A stretch of 57,936 nucleotides of DNA from Ornatilinea sp. (GTDB lineage: Bacteria; Chloroflexota; Anaerolineae; Anaerolineales; Anaerolineaceae), in contig JAHDQE010000072.1 of NCBI GenBank assembly GCA_018433975.1, positions 1 through 57,936 on the forward strand, in the 5' to 3' direction. The notes under the pieces were generated by a model. That model saw nothing but the letters and a program-made list of their open reading frames with translations. It had not been told where the DNA came from and did not search any database. A program made the translations under genes and the position numbers. How positions within the stretch are numbered: position 1 is the first letter of the stretch; the number at the start of each line of letters is the position of its first letter. Of the stretch, positions 1 to 8,284 are shown one piece after another.

Positions 1-374
1 AAGACTACGCGGATGACGCGGGCGGATCCTTTAAGATCACCAACGACTTCGAAGAAGGTTTCGAGGGCGCGCATGTGGTGTACCCGAAAGCCTGGGCTCC
101 TGTGACCCTGTTCCAGCCCCCGGTAGGCAACTACGACTTTGAAGAAGCGCAGAAGATCATGGACAGCTACAAGTCCTGGAAGACCACCAGCGAGCTGATG
201 GATACCTGCGAAAAGAAAGCGATCTACCTGCACTGTCTGACCGCGGACCGCGGTCTGGAAGTGAACAATGACGTGATGGACAAGACCGAAGGCCCCGGCT
301 GGCGCTCTGCCATCTTTGATGAGGCCGAGAACCGTCTGCATGTGCAGAAAGCAGTCATGTCTCTGGTTATGTAA
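1..374 (+). CDS. ygeW: YgeW-like carbamoyltransferase, C-terminal part
   Basis: This is the 3' end of a gene that starts before the window; the frame is open from base 3 to the stop at 372-374. The last ~124 residues show the C-terminal half of an aspartate/ornithine carbamoyltransferase: AHVVYPKAW, then YLHCLTADRG (the HCLP-type loop, here with Thr for Pro), then FDEAENRLHVQKA. This combination is typical of the YgeW branch, which sits in purine/urate-use clusters of E. coli and anaerobes and is thought to act on a carbamoylated ring-opening intermediate. Its exact substrate is unsettled. The ssnA-, hyuA- and xdhD-like genes downstream fit that cluster. Ordinary ornithine carbamoyltransferase is less likely. 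The N-terminal carbamoyl-phosphate site cannot be inspected. Confidence 0.82.
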   Translation, partial: DYADDAGGSFKITNDFEEGFEGAHVVYPKAWAPVTLFQPPVGNYDFEEAQKIMDSYKSWKTTSELMDTCEKKAIYLHCLTADRGLEVNNDVMDKTEGPGWRSAIFDEAENRLHVQKAVMSLVM

Positions 375-500
375 TGATTTGAAAATATTCTCAGAGAACA
401 ATTTCATGAAAGGAGGATAAAGAGTATTCGGCAATAAATTGTTTTTAATCAATCAGGACTATCAATTTCGCTTACACCAGATTAAGAGGAGGATCAAGAA

Positions 501-1562
501 ATGTATAAGAATAAAAAGCTTCTCGCACCCATCTATCTTATGCTCGTATTTGCATTGCTGCTTGCTTCTTGCGCCCAAGCTCCTGCCCAAACTCCGTCAC
601 AAGCCGAGTCTGAACAACAGACTTCGACCGAGTCGGGCCCGAAAACGTTAGTGGCCCTTATCATGCCAGGATCCATTGCCGATGGCGGTTGGAATACTCT
701 TTGCTATAAAGGATTGGAGCAATTGAAAGAAGAAGGGTTTAAGACCGCTTACACGGAAAACGTTACAGATGCCAATATTGCTTCTGTGACCGAAGGATAT
801 GTAAATGACGGTTACTCGCTGATCATCGGAGGAGGGTGGCAGTTTGTAACTTCTTTCATGACATTGGCACCCGAATTCCCTGACACCAGCTTCTTTGTTG
901 TTTCGACCGGACCTGAAGAAGGGACCATCCCTTCCAATCTTCAGTTTTTCGATCCTTCAGCTCAGTATTCCGGCTACATGGCTGGAGCGCTGGCTGCCCT
1001 CATTTCAGAGAGCCATATCGTCGGCTTTGTTGGTGGAGGAGATAATGGGGCTCAAAGGCAGCTCCATAACGCTTTTGTGCAAGGGGCAACGGAGACTGTA
1101 GAAGGCACGACGGCTCTTGGAATTATTACTGGTGATTATAACGACGCAGCAAAAGGGCGTGAAGCGGCCTTAACGATGATCGGCAACGGTGCGGATGTGA
1201 TTTGGCATGCAGCCGACATTACCGGTCTGGGTGTTATCTCCGGCACGGTTGAATCCAAGAAAGCCATTGCGATCGGGTGTTATAGCGACCAGACGGCAAT
1301 GGCTTACTCTGCTTTTGCTTCCAGTGTTTATGAAGATCTGGGTTATGCAGTTTATAGTAGAGCTCACGCTGTTGAAGATGGTACGTTTGAGGGCGGTGGA
1401 CCCTGGATGCCACCCTTTGATCAGATCTTTTACTTTACCGCTGGTGGAAAGGATACTCCCTATAACACGGCAAATGTATCGGCTGAAGCAGTTGAGAAGA
1501 TGAACCAGGTCCTTGACGATTTGAAGTCCGGAAAAATTGAAGTCACGACAAGTATGGATTAG
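501..1562 (+). CDS. BMP/PnrA-family nucleoside-binding lipoprotein
   Basis: 353 aa. A signal peptide with a lipobox (LLASC, Cys24) is followed by a short Gln/Ser/Thr/Pro linker and then the periplasmic-binding fold of the BMP (PnrA/BmpA) family. Visible features are PGSIADGGWNTLCYKG after the first strand, GFVGGGDNGA in the middle, and a C-terminal FDQIFYFTAGGK. Family members bind purine nucleosides and feed Nup/Yuf-type ABC transporters, encoded here at 3391-7060. A good SD (aggaggat) lies 7 bases before ATG 501. A hairpin just after the gene may let it be made in excess of the transporter. Confident in family; the ligand (nucleoside or free base) is inferred from context. Confidence 0.9.
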   Translation: MYKNKKLLAPIYLMLVFALLLASCAQAPAQTPSQAESEQQTSTESGPKTLVALIMPGSIADGGWNTLCYKGLEQLKEEGFKTAYTENVTDANIASVTEGYVNDGYSLIIGGGWQFVTSFMTLAPEFPDTSFFVVSTGPEEGTIPSNLQFFDPSAQYSGYMAGALAALISESHIVGFVGGGDNGAQRQLHNAFVQGATETVEGTTALGIITGDYNDAAKGREAALTMIGNGADVIWHAADITGLGVISGTVESKKAIAIGCYSDQTAMAYSAFASSVYEDLGYAVYSRAHAVEDGTFEGGGPWMPPFDQIFYFTAGGKDTPYNTANVSAEAVEKMNQVLDDLKSGKIEVTTSMD

Positions 1563-1576
1563 TTAATTGCGTTGAG

Positions 1577-1610
1577 TAGAGGCATCCATTGAGGGTGCCT
1601 CTACAATTTT
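1577..1610 (+). terminator. Hairpin after the binding-protein gene (terminator/attenuator)
   Basis: Arms 1577-1587 and 1593-1603 form an 11-bp stem (TAGAGGCA pairs with TGCCTCTA, plus three inner pairs including one G-U) around loop ATTGA, followed by caatttt. The next gene starts 29 bases later, so partial termination or 3'-end protection of the binding-protein mRNA is more likely than a full stop. Confidence 0.6.
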
Positions 1611-1638
1611 CTGAAGTTCGTATTTACGGAGGGATGTT

Positions 1639-2427
1639 ATGGCAAGTCTGAAATGGAGTGAATTGACCACCAAGGATTTTGCCAGGCTGGACAAAGATGA
1701 AATGTTGGTGATTTTACCCATTGGGTCAATGGAACAACATGGACCTCACCTTCCAGTTTCCACTGATGCAATCGGTGTTAATACAGTGGTTGAAATATTG
1801 AATGAGAAGAACCTGGATGTGAATTACCTGGTTTTGCCAACGCTGTGGTGTTCAAAGAGCAATGAACACCTTGAATTTCCGGGGACGATATTCCTGAGGC
1901 GAGAAACCTTCACCAGGGTGTTGGAAGATATTGCCGCCAGTATAACGAGAGCCGGTTTCAAGAAACTGGTGGTTTTGAACTGGCATGGGGGGAATGTGGA
2001 TTTACTGTCCTGCCTGGCGAGAGATATCCGGCAGCAGTTTGATTTACTGACCTTCATTATCGATTGTTACAGAATCCTTTCTTATAAACCTGATTGGGCT
2101 CAACCACATCATTACAACATTCATGCAGGGAGGGATGAGACATCGGTGATCCTGGCGGTTCGTCCGGATTTGGTGAAACCGCCGAACGAGTGGGGGGCAG
2201 GGAGTGATTTTGGACACGGAAAGATGGCAGATTCCTTCAAGGGATACAAACACGTAATCCCTGAAGGAGGAAGTGTATCGATGGGGTGGGTAACCGTTGA
2301 TCTGACCGACGATGGAGTAGTAGGTGACCCAAGTGGTGCCAGTAGAGAAGAAGGGCAGGCTAATTTGGAACATGTAGCCGCTCGGATTTGTGAGATCCTC
2401 CCGGAAATCGCTTCTTTTTCTTTTTAA
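1639..2427 (+). CDS. Creatininase-family amidohydrolase, copy 1
   Basis: 262 aa, the usual length for creatinine amidohydrolase-type metal enzymes. Metal and active-site motifs are present: GSMEQHGPHLPVSTDA near residue 30 (Glu, His, Asp), NWHGGN near 115, and HAGRDETS near 160 (His, Glu). The family hydrolyses cyclic or linear amides such as creatinine and some N-formyl or ring amides. In this nucleobase island a role in opening or deamidating a ring product is plausible, but the substrate cannot be read from sequence. SD ggaggg precedes ATG 1639. It is followed by a close paralogue; the two share nearly the whole length and also about 40 bp of upstream DNA. Confidence 0.88.
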   Translation: MASLKWSELTTKDFARLDKDEMLVILPIGSMEQHGPHLPVSTDAIGVNTVVEILNEKNLDVNYLVLPTLWCSKSNEHLEFPGTIFLRRETFTRVLEDIAASITRAGFKKLVVLNWHGGNVDLLSCLARDIRQQFDLLTFIIDCYRILSYKPDWAQPHHYNIHAGRDETSVILAVRPDLVKPPNEWGAGSDFGHGKMADSFKGYKHVIPEGGSVSMGWVTVDLTDDGVVGDPSGASREEGQANLEHVAARICEILPEIASFSF

Positions 2428-2503
2428 AGATTTGTTTTATGCGTGAAGTGTTCACGGCGTGTTCTACAGTTTTCTAAAGATCGTTTGTTTGGAGGAATAT
2501 TAT

Positions 2504-3295
2504 ATGGCAAGTCTGAAATGGAGTGAGTTGACCACCAAGGATTTTACCGGTCTGAAGAAAGATGAGATGTTAGTGGTTTTACCCATTGGGTCAATGGAGC
2601 AGCATGGGCCCCACCTTCCGGTTTCTACCGATGCACTCTGCATTAATGCCGTGGTTGACAAAGTGGATGAGAAGAATCTGGATGTAGATTACCTGGTTTT
2701 GCCAACGCTGTGGTGTTCGAAGAGCAATGAGCATCTTGAATTTCCGGGGACGATATTCCTGAGGCGAGAGACGTTTGCTCGGGTGTTAGAAGACATTGCC
2801 GCCAGTATAGCGAGAGCCGGTTTCAAGAAACTGGTGGTTTTGAACTGGCATGGAGGGAATGTGGATTTACTGTCCTGCCTGGCGAGGGACATCCGCCAGC
2901 AGTTTGATTTACTGACCTTCATCATTGATGGCGGTCGAATGCAGAATTCTTATAAACCTGATTGGGTCCAACCGCATCATTACAACATTCATGCAGAGAG
3001 GAATGAGACATCGGTGATCCTGGCGGTGCGTCCGGATTTGGTGAAACCACCGAGTGAGTGGGGAGTGGGGAGTGACTTTGGACACGGAAAGATGGCAGAT
3101 TCCTTCAAGGGATACAAACACGTAATCCCTGAAGGGGGAAGTGTATCCATGGGGTGGGTGACCGTTGATCTGACCGATGATGGGGTGGTAGGTGACCCAA
3201 GTGGTGCCAGTAGAGAAGAAGGGCAGACGATTCTGGAACATGTAGCCGCTCAAATTTGTGAGATTCTCCCGGAAATTGCTTCTTTTTCTTTTTGA
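2504..3295 (+). CDS. Creatininase-family amidohydrolase, copy 2
   Basis: 263 aa from ATG 2504 (SD ggagga). An earlier in-frame start at 2459 would add 15 residues absent from copy 1 and has no SD. Long stretches are identical to the preceding gene, so this is a recent tandem duplication. The GSMEQHGPH and NWHGGN motifs are kept. The third motif reads HAERNETS instead of HAGRDETS, replacing a glycine that is normally conserved. A segment near residue 150 has also diverged and is slightly longer (DGGRMQNSYKPD versus DCYRILSYKPD). This could mean a changed substrate, or a partner subunit in a mixed oligomer. Confidence 0.87.
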   Translation: MASLKWSELTTKDFTGLKKDEMLVVLPIGSMEQHGPHLPVSTDALCINAVVDKVDEKNLDVDYLVLPTLWCSKSNEHLEFPGTIFLRRETFARVLEDIAASIARAGFKKLVVLNWHGGNVDLLSCLARDIRQQFDLLTFIIDGGRMQNSYKPDWVQPHHYNIHAERNETSVILAVRPDLVKPPSEWGVGSDFGHGKMADSFKGYKHVIPEGGSVSMGWVTVDLTDDGVVGDPSGASREEGQTILEHVAAQICEILPEIASFSF

Positions 3296-3390
3296 GAATG
3301 AATGACATTAAAATGAGCAGTTTTATTTTGGGTACGACGAACATAAATAAGACTTCGCAAACCATTCCTTGATTTATTAAGGTTGTTATT

Positions 3391-4920
3391 ATGACTGAAA
3401 ATGTTTTGGAGATGAAATGCATTACGAAAAGTTTCCCCGGCGTTCTTGCTAATGATTGTGTGAATTTAGCAATTAAACGGGGCGAAATCCATGCATTGCT
3501 GGGAGAAAATGGGGCGGGTAAGACTACCCTGATGAATATTTTATACGGCTTATATGGCCGTGATAGCGGCCAGATTCTTTATAACGGCCAGCCCATAGAC
3601 ATTCGATGCCCGCAAGAGGCTATATCTGCCGGTATTGGAATGGTTCATCAGGAGTTCATGTTAATTAAGCCGTTTACGGTTGCTGAAAATATTGCGTTAG
3701 GCCTGGATACTGGGAAGAGCCCCTTTTTAGCTTTGGATGAGGTGCGAAAGCGAATCATTGAACTGTCGCAGCGATATAACCTCGCAGTAGACCCGGATGC
3801 AAAAGTGGAACATCTTTCTGTTGGGGTCCAGCAGCGAGTGGAAATCGTAAAACTTCTCGTACGAAATGCGCAGTTGCTTATTTTAGATGAGCCCACAGCT
3901 GTATTAACACCACAAGAAATTGATGGATTATTTCGAATACTCAGATCACTTACAAAAGATAATTGCTCGGTTGTTTTCATTACCCACAAATTAAATGAAG
4001 TGATTGCATCAACGGATACGGTTACGATCCTGAGGGATGGAAAAGTAATCGCTTCAAAACCAACTAAAGAAACCAATCCAAACGAACTGGCCAGAATGAT
4101 GGTGGGGCGGGACGTTATGTTCCGTACTACCAAAGAACCCTGCGGAATTGGACAATCTCTGTTTGAAGTTCAAGATCTGCATGCGATTGACGATCGTGGT
4201 CTCCCTGTATTGAATGGCGTTACATTTGAAATTTGTGAAGGTGAAATCCTTGGAGTAGCCGGTGTGGCCGGGAACGGACAGACGGAACTCGCCGATGTTC
4301 TGGCTGGTATTTCTAAGACTATGCGTGGAACTATCCGATTAGACGGAAAAGATATCACGGATTCAACCATCGCACAGAGGCGCTCGTATGGAATGGCATA
4401 TGTACCAGCTGATAGGCGGGAAGTTGGGAGCTTTATATCCCTTGATATTGCGAAAAATACAATCATGGGGCGTTTGGATGAATTTACGACACCTCCCGGC
4501 ATCTTTTTGGACAATCGGAGAATAATACAACACGCAAAAGATTTAATTAAAGAATATGATGTCCGTACTCCCAACACAAGCGTATTGGCCGGGAAGTTAT
4601 CCGGCGGTAACCTCCAAAAATTACTGATTAGTCGTGAATTCAGTCGAGCCCCCAAGGTCTTAATCATTGAGCAACCATCGAGAGGTTTGGATGTGGGCGC
4701 AACTGAATACGTGCGTTCAAAGATCATTGATGCCAAACAGAAAGGTACAGCGGTTCTATTAATTTCTTCAGAATTGGATGAAATATTAGATCTTAGTGAC
4801 CGCATTATTGTCCTGCATAAAGGTGAGGTAATGGGAACCCTCCAAGGCGGAGAGGTAGATATCCAAAACCTTGGTTTGATGATGGCAGGGACCTATCAAA
4901 CTGAACTCCCTCCCAATTAA
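3391..4920 (+). CDS. Nup/Yuf-type ABC transporter ATPase (two ABC domains)
   Basis: 509 aa with two fused ATPase halves, as in NupO/YufO, RbsA and MglA. The N-terminal half has Walker A GENGAGKTT, signature LSVGVQQR and Walker B LLILDEPTAVL. The C-terminal half has the degenerate Walker A GVAGNGQTE usual for the group, signature LSGGNLQK, and IIEQPSRGLD. It would power the two permeases directly downstream for uptake of nucleosides captured by the BMP-type lipoprotein at 501-1562. Sugar ABC ATPases share this layout, so the nucleoside assignment rests on the BMP protein and the permease type. Confidence 0.9.
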   Translation: MTENVLEMKCITKSFPGVLANDCVNLAIKRGEIHALLGENGAGKTTLMNILYGLYGRDSGQILYNGQPIDIRCPQEAISAGIGMVHQEFMLIKPFTVAENIALGLDTGKSPFLALDEVRKRIIELSQRYNLAVDPDAKVEHLSVGVQQRVEIVKLLVRNAQLLILDEPTAVLTPQEIDGLFRILRSLTKDNCSVVFITHKLNEVIASTDTVTILRDGKVIASKPTKETNPNELARMMVGRDVMFRTTKEPCGIGQSLFEVQDLHAIDDRGLPVLNGVTFEICEGEILGVAGVAGNGQTELADVLAGISKTMRGTIRLDGKDITDSTIAQRRSYGMAYVPADRREVGSFISLDIAKNTIMGRLDEFTTPPGIFLDNRRIIQHAKDLIKEYDVRTPNTSVLAGKLSGGNLQKLLISREFSRAPKVLIIEQPSRGLDVGATEYVRSKIIDAKQKGTAVLLISSELDEILDLSDRIIVLHKGEVMGTLQGGEVDIQNLGLMMAGTYQTELPPN

Positions 4921-4965
4921 TTGGGCTCCTGATCTTTATTGGACAGATTGTAATAACGAGGAAAG

Positions 4966-6117
4966 ATGATGACTTCATTCTCTAAACGAATTCACTTTTT
5001 CGAAAAACGTATGGAACCAATCGAATCAACCGGCGTTCAAATACTGCTCGTCCTGGGATCGGTTTTGTTTGCCTTTGTGGTGGGGAGCCTGCTCTTTATA
5101 CCCTTTGGGATCAATCCGTTTTCTGCGTATGGAACAATGATCAGCAGGGCATTTGGAGATAAATTAGGGCTTTCCTATACCGTAATCAGGGCTTCACCCC
5201 TCATTATGGTAGGGCTGGGTACCATAATAGCCTGGAAATCAAGTTTCACATATGTCGGCTTTGAAGGTGCAATGTATATTGGCGCAATCAGTGGAACCTG
5301 GTTTGCCCTTAATTGTGAGGAAGGGGGGATTTTTGGAAACCTGCCATGGTTTGTCTTTTTCCCCCTGGTTATGCTTGTCTCGTGGTGTGCAGCAGGGTTA
5401 TGGGTGACCATCGTAGGGTTTTGCAAAGTGAGACTCAAAGGAAATGAAATCATCATGTCCTTAATGAGCAACTATATTGCAATCCTGCTGATTAATTACC
5501 TGGTTGCAGGGCCGATGCGGGACCCGGGTCAATCACCACAAACTTCACCGATTGCCCCATACCAGCACCTGCCAATCATTATTCCGGGAACACGGATTCA
5601 TGCCGGCGTTTTGATCATGTTGGCTCTCATTGTTCTGACATATCTTTTGCTTACGAAAACCAGGCTGGGTTATGAAATGATTATGGCAGGATCTAACAAC
5701 CAGGCAGCCAGATACAGTGGAATTAATGTTGAACGCACGGTGCTAATTTCCGCGTTTATTGCCGGCGGTATCGCCGGAGTCGCCGGATTAATCGAAGTGC
5801 TTGGGGTTCATTTCCGCATGATGGACGGAATTACCCAAGGACTTGGCTTTACAGGAATTGTGACAGCTTTGCTTGGCAGGCTAAATCCTTTCGGTTTGGG
5901 ATTCGCAGCCTTTTTCTATGCCGGTATGAATGTCGGTGCTGAAGCAATGCAGAGGACTTCCGCAATCCCAACCAGTGTGGCTTCTTCTATTCAAGGATTA
6001 ATTGTGATCATCTTATTTATTTTCGATGTATTTCGGAAATACCGATTAGTTTTACCTTTCCACCCCGCAATTAATAAAAATCTTCAAGCTAAAATTCCTC
6101 AAGAAGGGGGAAAATGA
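4966..6117 (+). CDS. Nup/Yuf-type nucleoside ABC permease (first)
   Basis: 383 aa, a polytopic membrane protein with about ten hydrophobic segments. It carries the BPD_transp_2 features of NupP/YufP: GFEGAMYIGAISG in the first third and GLGFTGIVTALLGRLNPFG in the last. Two ATGs stand together (4966 and 4969); SD gaggaaag supports either. It pairs with the permease that starts two bases after its stop, forming the translocation pore. The C-terminal tail is charged and cytoplasmic. The BPD_transp_2 class is sure; nucleoside specificity is inferred from its operon. Confidence 0.88.
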   Translation: MMTSFSKRIHFFEKRMEPIESTGVQILLVLGSVLFAFVVGSLLFIPFGINPFSAYGTMISRAFGDKLGLSYTVIRASPLIMVGLGTIIAWKSSFTYVGFEGAMYIGAISGTWFALNCEEGGIFGNLPWFVFFPLVMLVSWCAAGLWVTIVGFCKVRLKGNEIIMSLMSNYIAILLINYLVAGPMRDPGQSPQTSPIAPYQHLPIIIPGTRIHAGVLIMLALIVLTYLLLTKTRLGYEMIMAGSNNQAARYSGINVERTVLISAFIAGGIAGVAGLIEVLGVHFRMMDGITQGLGFTGIVTALLGRLNPFGLGFAAFFYAGMNVGAEAMQRTSAIPTSVASSIQGLIVIILFIFDVFRKYRLVLPFHPAINKNLQAKIPQEGGK

Positions 6118-6118
6118 A

Positions 6119-7060
6119 GTGGACCTTACGAATATTTTTACCGTTGCTTTTCTTGTGACCTGGTTATCCGCAAGTATCCGTCTGGCTATTCCAGTCATGT
6201 TAGCCGCTCTGGGTGAGATTTATAACGAACTTGCAGGTGTCATGAACGTCGGCATTGAAGGTTTGATGCTTTTCGGGGCTTTAGCCGGGTTCCTTGGCTC
6301 TTATTACACCCAAAATCCATGGGTGGGTATATTGAGCGGTATGTTGGTGGGTTGTATTGGGGGGATATTTCTGGGGTGGATGTATGTATATGTACAAGGG
6401 GAGCAAATGGTTGTAGGGATTGTCTTTAATCTGTTCGCAGCCGGCTTTACCAGTTTTACCTATCGAGCCGCGCTGGGCATCACGACAGTTCCTCCTCAGG
6501 CTCCAATGTTTAAAGAGATTGAAATTCCGTTCCTGAAAGATATCCCTGTTTTGGGGCAAATTTTATTCCAGCACAATATTTTTGTTTACCTGGTGGTCCT
6601 TATGGTGATTATTTCTGGGGTGATTCTTTACCGTACAAAGCTTGGATTAGCCATTCGAGCTGTGGGAGAACATCCGAGAGCTACGGATACTGCCGGGATT
6701 AACGTTAACCGTACTCGCTTTCTCTGTATGGCATTCGCCGGGGTCCTTGCCGGGTTTGCCGGAGCATTATTGGTCTTGGGCCAGCTTGGTATCTTTCGGG
6801 ATAATGTGACCGCCGGCCGGGGATTTATTGCATTAGCCATCGTTATTTTTGGGCGTTGGAACCCCTATGTAGCGCTTGCATCTGCCTTTATCTTTGGCGC
6901 GGCTGATTCTTTAGCGATGTCTCTTCAAGTATTTGAGTTCCCGCTGCCTCCTCAATTCCTCCTTATGCTGCCTTATCTGACAACCTTCATTGTCATGTCC
7001 GGGATTACAGGGAAAGTTATTGGTCCGGCGGATATGACGAAACCGTATTCCAGAGAATAG
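6119..7060 (+). CDS. Nup/Yuf-type nucleoside ABC permease (second)
   Basis: 313 aa with 8-10 hydrophobic segments. It contains GVMNVGIEGLMLFGALAG and the loop AVGEHPRATDTAGINVNRTR, both typical of NupQ/YufQ-type BPD_transp_2 permeases. The start is GTG at 6119, one base beyond the upstream stop (6115-6117), with SD aaggggg inside the preceding gene, so translation is probably coupled. It completes the importer begun at 3391. Confidence 0.88.
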   Translation: MDLTNIFTVAFLVTWLSASIRLAIPVMLAALGEIYNELAGVMNVGIEGLMLFGALAGFLGSYYTQNPWVGILSGMLVGCIGGIFLGWMYVYVQGEQMVVGIVFNLFAAGFTSFTYRAALGITTVPPQAPMFKEIEIPFLKDIPVLGQILFQHNIFVYLVVLMVIISGVILYRTKLGLAIRAVGEHPRATDTAGINVNRTRFLCMAFAGVLAGFAGALLVLGQLGIFRDNVTAGRGFIALAIVIFGRWNPYVALASAFIFGAADSLAMSLQVFEFPLPPQFLLMLPYLTTFIVMSGITGKVIGPADMTKPYSRE

Positions 7061-7177
7061 CAGTTTGTTCATAGTGCTTATTACTAGTAACTGGATTATT
7101 CAACAACAATAGTCTCCAGTTGCATGATTGATAAAAGGCTTTTTATTGATATCAGATAGATTAAATTCGAGGTGAAT

Positions 7178-8077
7178 ATGCCATTACCTACTATTGGCTT
7201 TCTTGGATTGGGAATTATGGGAGCCCCCATGTGCTCTCGACTTCTTGCCGCGGGTTATCCATTAATTGTTTACGATATAAAAGAAGAACTGATTCAACGT
7301 TTGGAAAAAGAGGGCGCTCAAAGAGGGATCAACGCGGAAGATGTCGCTTCTCGAGCAGACATCAGTATTACCATGCTGCCTGAAACCAGCATTGTTGAGA
7401 AAACTTTTTTCGGGCCACACGGCATTATCAATGGTATCCAAAGGGGATCTATTTATATTGATATGTCCACGAATTCCCCGGTATTGGCCCGACGAATTGG
7501 GGAGGCAGCTGAGAAAGCTGGTTTTCAAGCATTGGACGCGCCTGTAAGCGGGGGAGATGTCGGTGCTCAAAAAGGAACGCTCTCTATCATGGTGGGTGGA
7601 AATCAGGAAACATTTGATACGGTTCTACCTGTTTTCCAGGTAATGGGTAAAACGGTCACTTTGTGCGGTGGTTATGGCGCCGGACAGGTTGTGAAGGCCT
7701 GTAATCAAATTGTTGTTGGTGTCACTATTGCGGGGGTTGCTGAAGCACTGGCTTTTGGAACCAAGGCTGGAATTGACCCTGAGAAGATCGTTACAGTTCT
7801 TGGGGGTGGACTGGCTCGGTGTGGAATTTTGGAAAATCGTGGAATGCGTATGGTGCATCATGATTTCCAACCGGGGGGACCATGCCGTGTCCATCATAAA
7901 GATATGCGCATTATTATGGCGGAAGGTGAAAATCTTGGCATTCCATTACCTTTCTCTTCCCAGGTCTATGATCTTTTCAAAGAGATGATTTTGAAAGGCC
8001 GCAGCGAGTATGACCATACCGGTTTGTTGACACTTATGGAAGAACGTGCCTGTATCGATACAGGAGAACCAGATTAG
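7178..8077 (+). CDS. 2-hydroxy-3-oxopropionate reductase / 3-hydroxyisobutyrate dehydrogenase family
   Basis: About 300 aa. The N-terminal Rossmann motif is GFLGLGIMGAPM. The substrate-binding loop DAPVSGGDVGAQKGTL lies near residue 120, and the catalytic-lysine segment GQVVKACNQ near residue 170. This is the GarR/GlxR family, which reduces tartronate semialdehyde to glycerate; L-threonate and D-erythronate dehydrogenases belong to the same family. In a nucleobase island the GarR reaction would recycle glyoxylate-derived carbon, as in allantoin degradation. No glyoxylate carboligase is in the window, and the DUF1537 kinase at 16494 raises the C4 sugar-acid alternative. ATG 7178 is preferred over GTG 7172 because of SD spacing (cgaggtgaat). 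Confidence 0.85.
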   Translation: MPLPTIGFLGLGIMGAPMCSRLLAAGYPLIVYDIKEELIQRLEKEGAQRGINAEDVASRADISITMLPETSIVEKTFFGPHGIINGIQRGSIYIDMSTNSPVLARRIGEAAEKAGFQALDAPVSGGDVGAQKGTLSIMVGGNQETFDTVLPVFQVMGKTVTLCGGYGAGQVVKACNQIVVGVTIAGVAEALAFGTKAGIDPEKIVTVLGGGLARCGILENRGMRMVHHDFQPGGPCRVHHKDMRIIMAEGENLGIPLPFSSQVYDLFKEMILKGRSEYDHTGLLTLMEERACIDTGEPD

Positions 8078-8284
8078 TATGCACTCGTCATGTGCCCCTG
8101 TTATTTGTTGCAGGGTTGATCGAAGAACGGAAAGTCCATGCCAATTGACCTGACATTCTTCAAACTTTTATCGCAGCAAAGAAAAAATTGTCACGTCAAA
8201 CAAGGATTTGATTTTGAAGGGTGAAAAACTATTGCCAGTTTGTAGGACACAGAAGAAACAGCCTTTTTACCTTGGAGGTAATAC

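Noticed and set aside
375..500. Possible purine riboswitch ahead of the nucleoside-binding lipoprotein
   Set aside because: No conserved three-way-junction core or paired loop sequences could be found here or in the other leaders of the island.
7089..7121. Inverted repeat AACTGGA/TCCAGTT between permease and reductase genes
   Set aside because: Only 7 bp with a 19-base loop and no T run; expected by chance in this much sequence.
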